From assembly GCA_038526245.1 (NCBI GenBank), contig JBCBGZ010000046.1:1-21048 (forward strand): DNA of 21,048 bases. Reading direction: 5' to 3'. The DNA is from UBA5336 sp038526245. Lineage in GTDB: Bacteria > Pseudomonadota > Alphaproteobacteria > Caulobacterales > Hyphomonadaceae. This document shows positions 1 to 7,233 of this stretch, one piece after another (the stretch's first letter is position 1; each line of letters opens with the position of its first letter). The position numbers were made by a program, and so were the translations under genes. Below the pieces are notes generated by a model. It ran no database searches, was not told the origin of the DNA, and worked only from the letters and a program-made list of their open reading frames with translations.

Positions 1-730
1 GGATCGATTTGTCGGTGGGCTGACCATCAATGAAGCGAATGCGCGGGGGTTCGAACGCTGAGAACGTCACGTGGGCGAGATCGCTATCGCTCAGCGTTGC
101 GATTGAGGTCGCGCCGGTCGCTACGGCGATCGCATAGCCATAGTCGGCTGTCTGGCCGGCTTGCAGCCCGGTGATCGAGTCTTCCACGAAGGCACAGGTC
201 TTTGGCGGAACGTCCAACCGTTCGGCGGCCTTGAGGTAGATGTCCGGGCTTGGTTTCCCCGCAACCCCCTCTTCGATGCCCGCAACGGCGTCCACCTCGC
301 TTGCCAAGCCGACATTGGTCAGGATTGCTTCGACAATCTCCAGATCATTGCTCGACGCGACGGCCACTTTCAGACCTGCCGCTTTCGCAGAGTGCAACAG
401 GGCGACCGCGCCGGGCAGGGTCACAAAGTCAGCGGTCTGGCGCGCCGCGTTGTAGATACGAACCAGATCTTCAAGTTCGCTTTGTGTTACATTGCGTGGC
501 GCGTCCTTCACCAGCTCGACCCAGAAGGCTTCCGGGTGCAGTGCGAAGTGCGCGATAATCTGGTCCCGTCGCAACCAGTCGCTCGCGCCAAGAACGGCGT
601 CGGCAGCGTGCTGGCAGAGGTCGAGGTCCGCTGCGACACTGTCGATGAGGACGCCGTCCATATCAAAAACGAGTGCCTGAATACCTTCGGGCAGGGTCAG
701 GAGGCCACCAAGTTCAATCCCGTTCGACAT
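1..730 (-). CDS. HAD-superfamily hydrolase, beta-phosphoglucomutase-like (3' end outside window)
   Basis: Reading leftward from the ATG at 730, 243 codons stay open to the window edge. The HAD phosphatase signatures appear in order: motif I 'VFDMDGVLIDS' at residues 21-31 (nucleophile D23, acid/base D25), a helical cap region, motif II 'VAVASSND', the motif III lysine in 'AGKPSPDIY', and motif IV 'VEDSITG'. This is the layout of subfamily I enzymes with a C1 cap (beta-phosphoglucomutase, phosphoglycolate phosphatase, sugar or polyol phosphatases), expected to be cytosolic and Mg-dependent. Those proteins are about 220-240 residues, so little is missing. The start lies 3 bp after the stop of the HisD-family gene, so the two are almost certainly cotranscribed. 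The substrate cannot be read from the sequence; a role as phosphatase for the product or precursor of the upstream dehydrogenase, possibly histidinol phosphate, is inference from the operon. Confidence 0.88.
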   Translation of the reverse strand, partial: MSNGIELGGLLTLPEGIQALVFDMDGVLIDSVAADLDLCQHAADAVLGASDWLRRDQIIAHFALHPEAFWVELVKDAPRNVTQSELEDLVRIYNAARQTADFVTLPGAVALLHSAKAAGLKVAVASSNDLEIVEAILTNVGLASEVDAVAGIEEGVAGKPSPDIYLKAAERLDVPPKTCAFVEDSITGLQAGQTADYGYAIAVATGATSIATLSDSDLAHVTFSAFEPPRIRFIDGQPTDKSI

Positions 731-733
731 GGC

Positions 734-2050
734 TTACGCTTTCTGGTCGAACCGCGCCTTGACGGCGGCGGCGTGGGCCGGAAAGCCCTCATACTCTGCA
801 AGCGTGACAGCCGCCGGAGCGATTGCGTCAAAACCTTCCTGGTTCACGTGGACAAAAGAGCTGCGTTTCTGGAAGTCTGGCACGCCGAGACAGGAACGTG
901 ATCGGGCCAGCCCTCCGGTTGGCAGGATGGCGTTTGATCCCGCAACGAAGTTGCCTAGCGTGATTGGGGCGAGGCTTCCGAGCATGATTTCCCCGGCATT
1001 TGTAATGCGCGGAAGGACGGCTTCGGGATCTTCTGTAAGGATCTCCAAATGCTCTGCGGCAAAGGCGTTCACGAAATTGACCGCGGAGTCGAAGTCTTCC
1101 GTCCACACAATGCGGGATCGATCCTTGAAGTTTTCCCGGATGAAAGCCTGGCGCTGCTCCGGCAGGTTCGCCAGCAAGCTGTCCGCAATTTCCGCAATGG
1201 CCTGGGCCGTTTTCTCAGAGGTGGCCACCAGAAGCACGCACGAGTCCGGGCCGTGCTCGGCTTCAATCAACATGTCATGGGCCGCCAGGCGAGGGTCGAC
1301 GCTGTCGTCAACCAGGATCGCGGCTTCGCTCGGCCCGGCCGGGATGCCGGGATCAATGACCGTTGAGAGCGCGCGTTTTGCCGCCGTCACGTAGGAATTG
1401 CCCGGCCCCAGAACTTTCAGCGCCTTGGGAATGCTCTCTGTGCCATGGGCTACGGCGGCCACACCCTGGACACCGCCAACCCTGTAGACCGCCGACACGC
1501 CGACGCGCCGCGCCACAAACAGCGTGGCATCATCCACCTCGCCGCCACGTCCAGGTGGTGTGATGATCATAGTCTGCTCAACGCCAGCGACTTTGGCAGG
1601 GATGGCCAGCATCATGACTACGGAGGGGAAAGACCCTTTACCGCGCGGAACATAGAGCGCAGCCGATTGCAGCGGTAGAATTCGTTCGCCAACGGTGACA
1701 CCCGGCATGACGTTGGTCTTGATCTCAGGAGACCCCAGCTGGTCCTCATGCACTTTTACAATATTGGCGATCGCCAGCTCGATTGCCGCTTTGACGTCCG
1801 GTTCAAGCCTGGCTTCGGCGGTGTCGAACTCGGCTTCAGTGACTTTCAACGGCAAATCGCCAAGGTCGACCTTATCGAATTCAAGCGTGAGAGCGCGCAC
1901 CGCGGCATCCCCTTCGAGGCGGACGCGTTCGGTGAGTGGGGTTACATAGTCCAGAAGATCTGAAATGTCCGTCTCCGAACGAGTCATAAGATGTTCGCGC
2001 TGGTCCCTGGTAAGATCTTCAAGCGCGAGAACTCGGGTGAACATGGACAT
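734..2050 (-). CDS. hisD: Histidinol dehydrogenase family protein with altered metal-ligand residues
   Basis: The 438-residue protein covers the whole histidinol dehydrogenase fold (NAD-dependent, zinc enzyme; HisD makes histidine from histidinol in two oxidations). Typical blocks are 'ALYVPRGKGSFPS', 'GPGNSYVTAAKR', 'GPSEAAILVD', 'EAEHGPDS', 'AAEHLEI' and 'EGFPAH'. The general-base pair E333/H334 matches E. coli E326/H327. Of the four E. coli zinc ligands, H262 and H419 are kept (H266, H426), but Q259 is Glu (E263) and D360 is Asn (N367); E. coli H367 is Ala. This points to a HisD-like paralogue that may oxidise another amino alcohol or polyol. No other his gene is visible. The 5' end has ATG TCC ATG; an AAGGA lies 2 nt before the first and 8 nt before the second, so 2044 may be the real start. 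First gene of an operon with the HAD phosphatase. Confidence 0.88.
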   Translation of the reverse strand: MSMFTRVLALEDLTRDQREHLMTRSETDISDLLDYVTPLTERVRLEGDAAVRALTLEFDKVDLGDLPLKVTEAEFDTAEARLEPDVKAAIELAIANIVKVHEDQLGSPEIKTNVMPGVTVGERILPLQSAALYVPRGKGSFPSVVMMLAIPAKVAGVEQTMIITPPGRGGEVDDATLFVARRVGVSAVYRVGGVQGVAAVAHGTESIPKALKVLGPGNSYVTAAKRALSTVIDPGIPAGPSEAAILVDDSVDPRLAAHDMLIEAEHGPDSCVLLVATSEKTAQAIAEIADSLLANLPEQRQAFIRENFKDRSRIVWTEDFDSAVNFVNAFAAEHLEILTEDPEAVLPRITNAGEIMLGSLAPITLGNFVAGSNAILPTGGLARSRSCLGVPDFQKRSSFVHVNQEGFDAIAPAAVTLAEYEGFPAHAAAVKARFDQKA

Positions 2051-2272
2051 ATTCCTTGGCTATTTTACTCTTGCTGGGTGCCACTTGCACCGGCGTGTCG
2101 CACTTCGCACAGTTTGGGGCAATACGGCAGCAGGTCGTCGAAGCGGCCTTTGATGTTCTAATTTAGTACGACGGGCGCCGCCTTCAGGGTTTGGGACTGT
2201 GGGTCGCAGCTTTCAAGGGCAGCGAAGTCAGTGAAGTAGATTTTCGCTTCGTTGTCTGGGCCGGGCAAGACT

Positions 2273-2287
2273 TGCTCAGAGTGAGCA
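2273..2287. promoter_or_regulatory. Perfect 15-nt dyad, possible operator
   Basis: TGCTCA-GAG-TGAGCA is a perfect 6-bp inverted repeat with a 3-nt centre, located mid-way in the divergent intergenic region, 150 bp before the first DUF4402 start and 223 bp before the hisD-like start. Its symmetry fits a dimeric regulator site; no protein can be assigned. Confidence 0.3.
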
Positions 2288-2387
2288 CACCGATCTGAAA
2301 TCGTTTACAACTTATGGTCGAATTGTGTGAAGCTTGTGCGCCGGTGCAGGTCCGTTTGTTTTCATTTTTCTATTACAGGTTGTTTCC

Positions 2388-2406
2388 GACGGCAGAATAC
2401 GCCGTC
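2388..2406 (+). promoter_or_regulatory. Hairpin in the probable 5' leader of the DUF4402 operon
   Basis: GACGGC-N7-GCCGTC is a perfect 6-bp inverted repeat that ends 30 bp before the first DUF4402 start codon, so it probably lies in the mRNA leader. No T-run follows, which argues against an intrinsic terminator; a leader-stabilising stem or operator are both possible. Confidence 0.3.
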
Positions 2407-2436
2407 GTTCAACCACACCAGAATGAGACCAGTACA

Positions 2437-2925
2437 ATGAAAAAACTTCTTTCCGCCGTGGCCGCAGCAACGATCCTCGCAGGATCCGCTATCGCTGCTG
2501 ACGTCCAATCCGATGCAGGTGCAAAAATTGTTGCGCCATTGCAAATCTCCAACGTGACAGCCCTGTACTTCGGTACGGTTGCGCCAAGCACTTCAGCTGC
2601 CGACACGGTCATCGTTGACGCTGCTGGTAACAAGACCTGCGGAGCAGAGCTCACCTGCCTGTCCAGCGATCACACGGCCGCTGAATTCAGCGTCTCCGGT
2701 GATCCTGAGCGTGCTTACACCATCGATCTGCCAAGCTCCATTTCGATCTCGAATGGCAATGGCGGAACGATGACGGTGAACAACTTCACCGGATCAAAAG
2801 CCAACGGCACGCTGTCCACGGGCGGCACTGACAGCTTCGATGTGGGTGGCACGCTCAACGTCGCTGCCAACCAGGCCACCGGCGAGTACACCGGCACGTT
2901 CACCGTCACGGTGGAGTACCAGTAA
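2437..2925 (+). CDS. DUF4402 secreted protein, candidate major pilus subunit
   Basis: A 162-residue protein with a clear Sec signal peptide (MKKLLSAVAAATILAGSAIA, cleavage before ADVQ). The mature part is Ser/Thr/Gly-rich and beta-stranded, with 'ALYFGTVAPS' near the start, a two-cysteine 'CGAELTC' element and the C-terminal strand 'GEYTGTFTVTVEYQ', the usual make-up of DUF4402 proteins. It is the first gene of an operon followed by a second DUF4402 protein, a PapD-like chaperone and an usher-like protein, which argues that it is a secreted fibre subunit; this role is inferred from context. The ATG at 2437 is chosen because the signal peptide begins there; upstream in-frame codons give an unlikely hydrophobic extension. 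A large hairpin immediately downstream could raise its expression over the later genes. Confidence 0.88.
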   Translation: MKKLLSAVAAATILAGSAIAADVQSDAGAKIVAPLQISNVTALYFGTVAPSTSAADTVIVDAAGNKTCGAELTCLSSDHTAAEFSVSGDPERAYTIDLPSSISISNGNGGTMTVNNFTGSKANGTLSTGGTDSFDVGGTLNVAANQATGEYTGTFTVTVEYQ

Positions 2926-2935
2926 GCGAGCCTTT

Positions 2936-3009
2936 GCGCGGGAGGGGCCGTTTGCAACTCCCCAGCCCCTTGCACGTCCGGGCTTTGCCTGGGCGGGCCT
3001 CTCCCGCGC
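2936..3009 (+). promoter_or_regulatory. Long intercistronic hairpin between the two DUF4402 genes
   Basis: GCGCGGGAGGGGCC (2936-2949) pairs with GGCCTCTCCCGCGC (2996-3009) over 14 bp with a single G-U pair; the loop can form a further CCCAG/CTGGG stem. It starts 11 bp after the first subunit stop and ends 49 bp before the second subunit start. There is no T-run after it, so a stabiliser or processing element that favours the first cistron is more likely than a full terminator. Confidence 0.6.
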
Positions 3010-3058
3010 TCCCTCGTTTCTCATCCAGTTTACAAGCCAGATGGAAGGATCTCGCCCC

Positions 3059-3592
3059 ATGAGACCCCTCATTTTGATAGCGACCCTGGCGGCCCTTTCA
3101 GCGCCCGCCATGGCCCAGGATGGTGGATCCGCCGACCCGGATTTTGAGGGCAATGCCGGCGCCATCGTCATCAATGGCCTGAGCGTGATCAAGCGCCAGG
3201 ATCTCGACTTCGGCACGATCGCGCCAAGTCGCACCCTTTCGGGAACCGTCAAGGTCAATCGCGGCAGGAACAACACCAGCGAATGTTCCGCTGAGCTGAC
3301 CTGTTTTGAACCCGGCAACCGGGCCCGTTTCACCGTCGTTGGCGAACCCCTGCGCTATTACAACATCTCCGACCCCGGCCAGATCACGATCACCGATGGC
3401 GCCAACAACATGATGTTGGTCGACACATTCTTTGGTGCGGGCAGCGGCAACGACACGGAATGGCGCGGTTTCCAGCGCCTTCGGTCCACAGGAATCGCCC
3501 GCTTCAATGCAGGGGCCATCCTGCACATCAATCCAAACCAGCCGCCGGGCACATACACCGGCACATTCACCCTCACCATCGAATACCAATAG
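3059..3592 (+). CDS. DUF4402 secreted protein, second candidate pilus subunit
   Basis: A 177-residue protein with a Sec signal peptide (MRPLILIATLAALSAPAMA, then QDGG). It repeats the plan of the preceding protein: 'LDFGTIAPSRT' near the start, 'CSAELTC' in the middle, and the same final strand 'GTYTGTFTLTIEYQ'. The match of the cysteine element and the last strand shows the two are paralogues; overall identity is otherwise low. It is longer in the region between the cysteine pair and the C-terminus, which could suit a minor, tip or base subunit (inference). The start at 3059 is supported by GGAAGG about 10 nt upstream; an in-frame ATG at 3041 would place that Shine-Dalgarno inside the gene. 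The chaperone gene follows after 23 bp. Confidence 0.85.
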   Translation: MRPLILIATLAALSAPAMAQDGGSADPDFEGNAGAIVINGLSVIKRQDLDFGTIAPSRTLSGTVKVNRGRNNTSECSAELTCFEPGNRARFTVVGEPLRYYNISDPGQITITDGANNMMLVDTFFGAGSGNDTEWRGFQRLRSTGIARFNAGAILHINPNQPPGTYTGTFTLTIEYQ

Positions 3593-3615
3593 CCCTTCAC
3601 ACAGGAAGCCTTGCC

Positions 3616-4437
3616 ATGTCCCGTCCCATGAAACTGATCCTGCTTGCCTCTGCCACGGCGTTGATGGCGCCTTTCGCATCAGCCGAGTTGATGATCGCGC
3701 CAACCCGTGTGGTCCTCGAAAATGGGGAGCGTTCCGCAGAACTGGTTCTGGTGAATAAGGCGGCCGAGCAGGGCGCATACCGCATCAGTTTGGAAAACCG
3801 GCGCATGTTGACCAACGGCGCCCTGGAAACCGCAACGGATCAGCTTGAAGGCGAGCTGTTCGCCGATGACATCCTCCGCTTCTCGCCGCGCCGGGCCCTT
3901 CTGGAGCCAGGCGGTCGTCAAACAATCCGTGTTTCAGCCCAGACCAGCGGTCTGGAACCCGGTGAGTATCGCTCGCACCTGCGCGTCATGGGTGCGCCGA
4001 CCAGCGCTGGACGGACGCTGTCAGAAGCGACAAGCGAAGGCGGCGATGCCATCTCGATTGAACTCATCGCGGTTCGCTCGCTCACCATTCCAGCGATTGT
4101 CCGCGTGGGCAGCCTTGAGGCAAGCGTTGAGATCAACTCTGCTACCACTGCACCCAGCGACGAAATCGGCGAGACCCTGCTTATCGCACGCCTGACCCGC
4201 ACCGGTGACCGGTCCACCTATGGCGACATCGAAATCTACGTCGAAGACCAGGCCGAGCCGGTCTACTTCGCGCGGGGCATTGCGATTTATACGCCGAATA
4301 CGGAGCGTGACGTCATCCTCCCCATGCCGACCGAAATCGCGGAGCGCCTTCAGGGTCAAACCGTCCGCATTGCCTACGTCTCCTCCGATCCAGCACGTCC
4401 CGGAACGATTTCCGAAGTCACTCTGGCCGTGAACTGA
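3616..4437 (+). CDS. PapD-like periplasmic pilus chaperone
   Basis: A 273-residue protein with a signal peptide ending 'APFASA' before ELMIAPTRV. The first immunoglobulin-like domain has the chaperone pattern: an N-terminal 'IAPTRVVLENGERSAELVLVN' strand pair, 'DDILRFSPRRALLEPGGRQ' (the proline-rich linker and basic residue before the G strand) and 'TIRVSAQ', followed by 'EYRSHLRV'. The second domain (from about residue 125) is shorter and more divergent. Proteins of this family hold pilus subunits in the periplasm by donor-strand complementation and deliver them to an usher. AGGAAG sits 7 nt before the chosen ATG. Its position between the DUF4402 genes and the usher-like gene supports the assignment; the exact chaperone subclass is not clear to me. 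Confidence 0.85.
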   Translation: MSRPMKLILLASATALMAPFASAELMIAPTRVVLENGERSAELVLVNKAAEQGAYRISLENRRMLTNGALETATDQLEGELFADDILRFSPRRALLEPGGRQTIRVSAQTSGLEPGEYRSHLRVMGAPTSAGRTLSEATSEGGDAISIELIAVRSLTIPAIVRVGSLEASVEINSATTAPSDEIGETLLIARLTRTGDRSTYGDIEIYVEDQAEPVYFARGIAIYTPNTERDVILPMPTEIAERLQGQTVRIAYVSSDPARPGTISEVTLAVN

Positions 4438-4464
4438 CGAACGGCCGGGTGAGGAGCAGGGTCT

Positions 4465-7119
4465 GTGCCCGTCCGAATAGCAGTACTGGCGGCGGCGTGG
4501 ACCTTTCTCCTCTGCCCGGGAGCCGCGGCGCAGGCGGACCCATTCGCGCTCCTCTTCGGTGACACTGTCGATGGGGGTGTCGAGGATCGCCCGGGTGAAG
4601 ATGATGTCCGTTTTGTGGGCGTTCGCCTCGGTGACCTACGTTTGAAGAATACGCTCACGGCCTATGAGCGCGCCGAAGGGCTTTGCCTTGTGGCAGCGGA
4701 CCTGTTCACGCTTCTGGAGGCGCCGATTGATGTCACCTCCGCGGGCGCCCAGGGATGGTTTCTCGCAAGAGACCGTTCGGTCGAAATTGATGTGACCGGA
4801 CAGAAAGCGCGCCTCAAGAAAGTGCACGAAATCGATCTCGCGGGCACTGTGTTTGCCACCGAGGATGGTTGGTGCATGACGGACCATGCGTGGTCGCAGA
4901 TCCTGCCTATCGATGTAAGCTATGACCCGACTTCTCTATTGGTTCATCTCCAGCCGCGCGAGACGCTTCCCCTTGAAGCGCGTCTGGAGCGCGAGGCTTT
5001 GCGAGAGCTTCTGGTGGGTGAGGTGGGCTCAGCCAGGCCAGACTACCGCAAGGTTGAAGCGCCGTATCGCTGGATCAGTTGGCCAACGGCCGATCTGGCT
5101 CTCGACATCACCAGCCAATCTGCGGGGGCGACAACAACAAAGGGCAGCTTGGAATTGGCTGGTGATCTGGTTTTCGCCACTGCGCGCCTGCGCACAACCC
5201 AAACGCAGGAGGGCGATACGGGCTTGAGGCTGAGTTTTGAGCGGGTCTTCGAAACGGCTCCCCATAGCCTTCGGCCCAGACAGATTCGCTTCGGGGACGT
5301 AGCAGGCATAAGCCAGCCCCTTATTGCCCGGTCCGAGACGGGCCGTGGACTTACGATCACGAACCGGCCTGCCTATGTCGCCAACGTCTTTGACGTCACG
5401 GATGTTCGTGGACCCTTGCCGGACGGTTGGGAAGCGGAACTCCACCTGGAAGGACAATTGCTCGATTTTCGAGAGGGGCCCAATGAACAGGGCGAGTATC
5501 TGTTTGAGGATGTGGAGATCCGACCGGGCTACAATCGCTATACGGTGAAACTGTTCGGCCCGTTTGGAGAAACGCTCGAGCGCGAGGTGAAACTGTTCGC
5601 GGGTCAGGAAATGCACCCGGAGCATGAAGTGCAGTACGAATTCGCCGTGTTAGAGGAAGGTACCGCGCTCGATGGCTTCAGGTCCGGACTGTCGCGCCCC
5701 TCAGCGTCCGCAAGCCTTCAATATGGTGTTTCCCGGTCTCTCACCGTCCGGCTGGATGCCAAGGCTACCGCTTTAGGCGAGGCTGCGGCGACGACAAGTC
5801 TCGTCGGCGCGCATGGTGACACTCAGGGCGTTTTGAGGCTCGCGGCGTCAAATTTTGGCGGACCCGCAGCCGAGCTTGGCGTGGCCCATTTATTCGATGA
5901 CCGCTCGTCTTTGGATGTGCGCTACGCCTGGAATGGCGGTCTGGCACCCCTGAGCAGCCAGGATCGAACCCAGCCTCCACGTCAAAGCGTCCGGCTTGAC
6001 TATGATACGACCGCGCCCGTTCTGCGCCATGGCCTGCCAGTACGAACACGACTGGTCTGGCAAGACGACCTGGACGGCACCCAGAGACTCACGGCGGGCG
6101 TGAACACCAGCTCGTCTCACCAAGGGTGGCGCTGGGGCGCGACGAGTTTCTATGAGCGGGTTTGGGGGCATCAAGGGGGCGATATCCAGGCCCTGCAAGG
6201 CAGTTTCGGCCTGGCGCGCACCCTGTCGGGCCTAAGGATACGCGCAGGCCTGGACTATAATATTGCGCCGACAGCGCAGGTGAAATCTTTCGATGTCGCG
6301 TTGCAACGGCGTTTGCCGCGTGGCGGATTTGGACAGGTTTCGATTGCCCATGACATGCAGGGCCGCAGAACCCAGGCTAGCGCCAGCTATGCGCGGGATC
6401 TGGGGCCGGTTTCCATTTCTGCCACCACCGGGCTCGACGACCGCGGCGCGTGGAGTGCGGGCATTCGGCTGGCCACATCTCTGTTCCACGACCGGCATAA
6501 GCAGCGCTATGCGGCAGCGCTGCCGGGGCTGACCCGCACCGGCGCTATCCGTGCAAATGTGTTCGACGATATCGATGAAGACGGCGTCCTCTCATCGGTC
6601 GACCGTGCCATTCAGGGCGCAAGTTTCATCGTAGACCAGTCTATCCGGAAAGAAGAATCGGGCGCCGATGGCGGCGTTACGTTCGGCGGCGTTGAGCCCT
6701 ATCGCTCCATCAATATGGAACTGTCCCTCGGCTCGCTGGATGACCCGTTTCTTCAGCCGATCGAGCCGGGCCATGCGGTGACTGTGCGGCCGGGCCAGGT
6801 GATCGATCTGAATGTGCCCCTGTCGCTGTCTGGGGAAGTTGATGGGACAGTCGTTCTGACGAAAGCCGAGAATGATGTGCCTGTGGCCGGTGTGCTCATC
6901 CAGGCGGTGGACAAAGCGGGACGGGTCGTTGGCGAGGCTATGAGTGAATATGACGGCTACTTTTACCTTGATGGCTTGCCCATGGGCGATCTGGTCCTGC
7001 GGGTGGCGCCGGAAGCTCTCGACAGTATCAATGGAACTTCGGACACAATCGAGCTGTCGCTGACACGCGGGGTCCCGTCCGCCTTTGGCGTCGCCCTTTC
7101 ACTGGCCCAGATTTCCTAG
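4465..7119 (+). CDS. Usher-like outer-membrane protein with carboxypeptidase-regulatory-like domain
   Basis: An 884-residue protein that begins at a GTG; GAGGAG 8 nt upstream fixes this start. The signal peptide ends 'CPGAAAQA'. An N-terminal periplasmic domain is followed by a middle region with 'GYNRYTVKLFGPFGETLERE' (about residues 354-373), the 'N-x(n)-YGPxGE' pattern seen just before the usher plug/barrel. Residues of about 400-690 are alternating short strands ending in aromatic residues, as expected for a beta barrel. Then come 'FDDIDEDG' (about 699), an SdrD/collagen-binding-B-like segment, and a C-terminal beta sandwich with 'VAGVLIQAVD' and 'YDGYFYLDGLP', the carboxypeptidase-regulatory-like fold. 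By family and position it should translocate and assemble the DUF4402 subunits across the outer membrane. It is the last gene of the operon, 27 bp after the chaperone. Confidence 0.8.
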   Translation: MPVRIAVLAAAWTFLLCPGAAAQADPFALLFGDTVDGGVEDRPGEDDVRFVGVRLGDLRLKNTLTAYERAEGLCLVAADLFTLLEAPIDVTSAGAQGWFLARDRSVEIDVTGQKARLKKVHEIDLAGTVFATEDGWCMTDHAWSQILPIDVSYDPTSLLVHLQPRETLPLEARLEREALRELLVGEVGSARPDYRKVEAPYRWISWPTADLALDITSQSAGATTTKGSLELAGDLVFATARLRTTQTQEGDTGLRLSFERVFETAPHSLRPRQIRFGDVAGISQPLIARSETGRGLTITNRPAYVANVFDVTDVRGPLPDGWEAELHLEGQLLDFREGPNEQGEYLFEDVEIRPGYNRYTVKLFGPFGETLEREVKLFAGQEMHPEHEVQYEFAVLEEGTALDGFRSGLSRPSASASLQYGVSRSLTVRLDAKATALGEAAATTSLVGAHGDTQGVLRLAASNFGGPAAELGVAHLFDDRSSLDVRYAWNGGLAPLSSQDRTQPPRQSVRLDYDTTAPVLRHGLPVRTRLVWQDDLDGTQRLTAGVNTSSSHQGWRWGATSFYERVWGHQGGDIQALQGSFGLARTLSGLRIRAGLDYNIAPTAQVKSFDVALQRRLPRGGFGQVSIAHDMQGRRTQASASYARDLGPVSISATTGLDDRGAWSAGIRLATSLFHDRHKQRYAAALPGLTRTGAIRANVFDDIDEDGVLSSVDRAIQGASFIVDQSIRKEESGADGGVTFGGVEPYRSINMELSLGSLDDPFLQPIEPGHAVTVRPGQVIDLNVPLSLSGEVDGTVVLTKAENDVPVAGVLIQAVDKAGRVVGEAMSEYDGYFYLDGLPMGDLVLRVAPEALDSINGTSDTIELSLTRGVPSAFGVALSLAQIS

Positions 7120-7152
7120 ATTTGTGCGAAACCGATTTGGGCGCGGCCAAAG

Positions 7153-7179
7153 AAAAAGGGCGACGCATGCGCCGCCCTT
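7153..7179 (-). terminator. Rho-independent terminator of katG, possibly bidirectional
   Basis: A near-perfect 24-nt palindrome (7156-7179; one mismatched pair) centred on GCATGC is followed, when read on the minus strand, by TTTTTCTTT. This is a textbook intrinsic terminator 55 bp beyond the katG stop. It also lies 36 bp after the usher stop, so it may serve both convergent transcripts, although the plus strand lacks a clean T-run. Confidence 0.8.
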
Positions 7180-7233
7180 GATCGTGTTTGAAGCGAGTGA
7201 CCGCGCGGTGCGAAGCCGCCCAGTCATTGCAAA

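Larger units (their letters stand above)
2051..2436. other. Divergent intergenic region between hisD-like gene and DUF4402 operon
   Basis: These 386 bp hold no convincing reading frame. The region must carry the promoters of both divergent operons, but I cannot pick -35/-10 boxes with confidence. Two perfect inverted repeats are present (2273-2287 and 2388-2406), plus a weaker one (AGCGAA at 2221-2226 with TTCGCT at 2243-2248). The part next to the DUF4402 start is T-rich (about 2355-2385), as is common near a strong promoter. Confidence 0.5.

Noticed and set aside
161..901. Long plus-strand open frame of 246 codons
   Set aside because: It is antisense to the HAD gene and the end of the hisD-like gene, with no ribosome site and no recognisable protein features.
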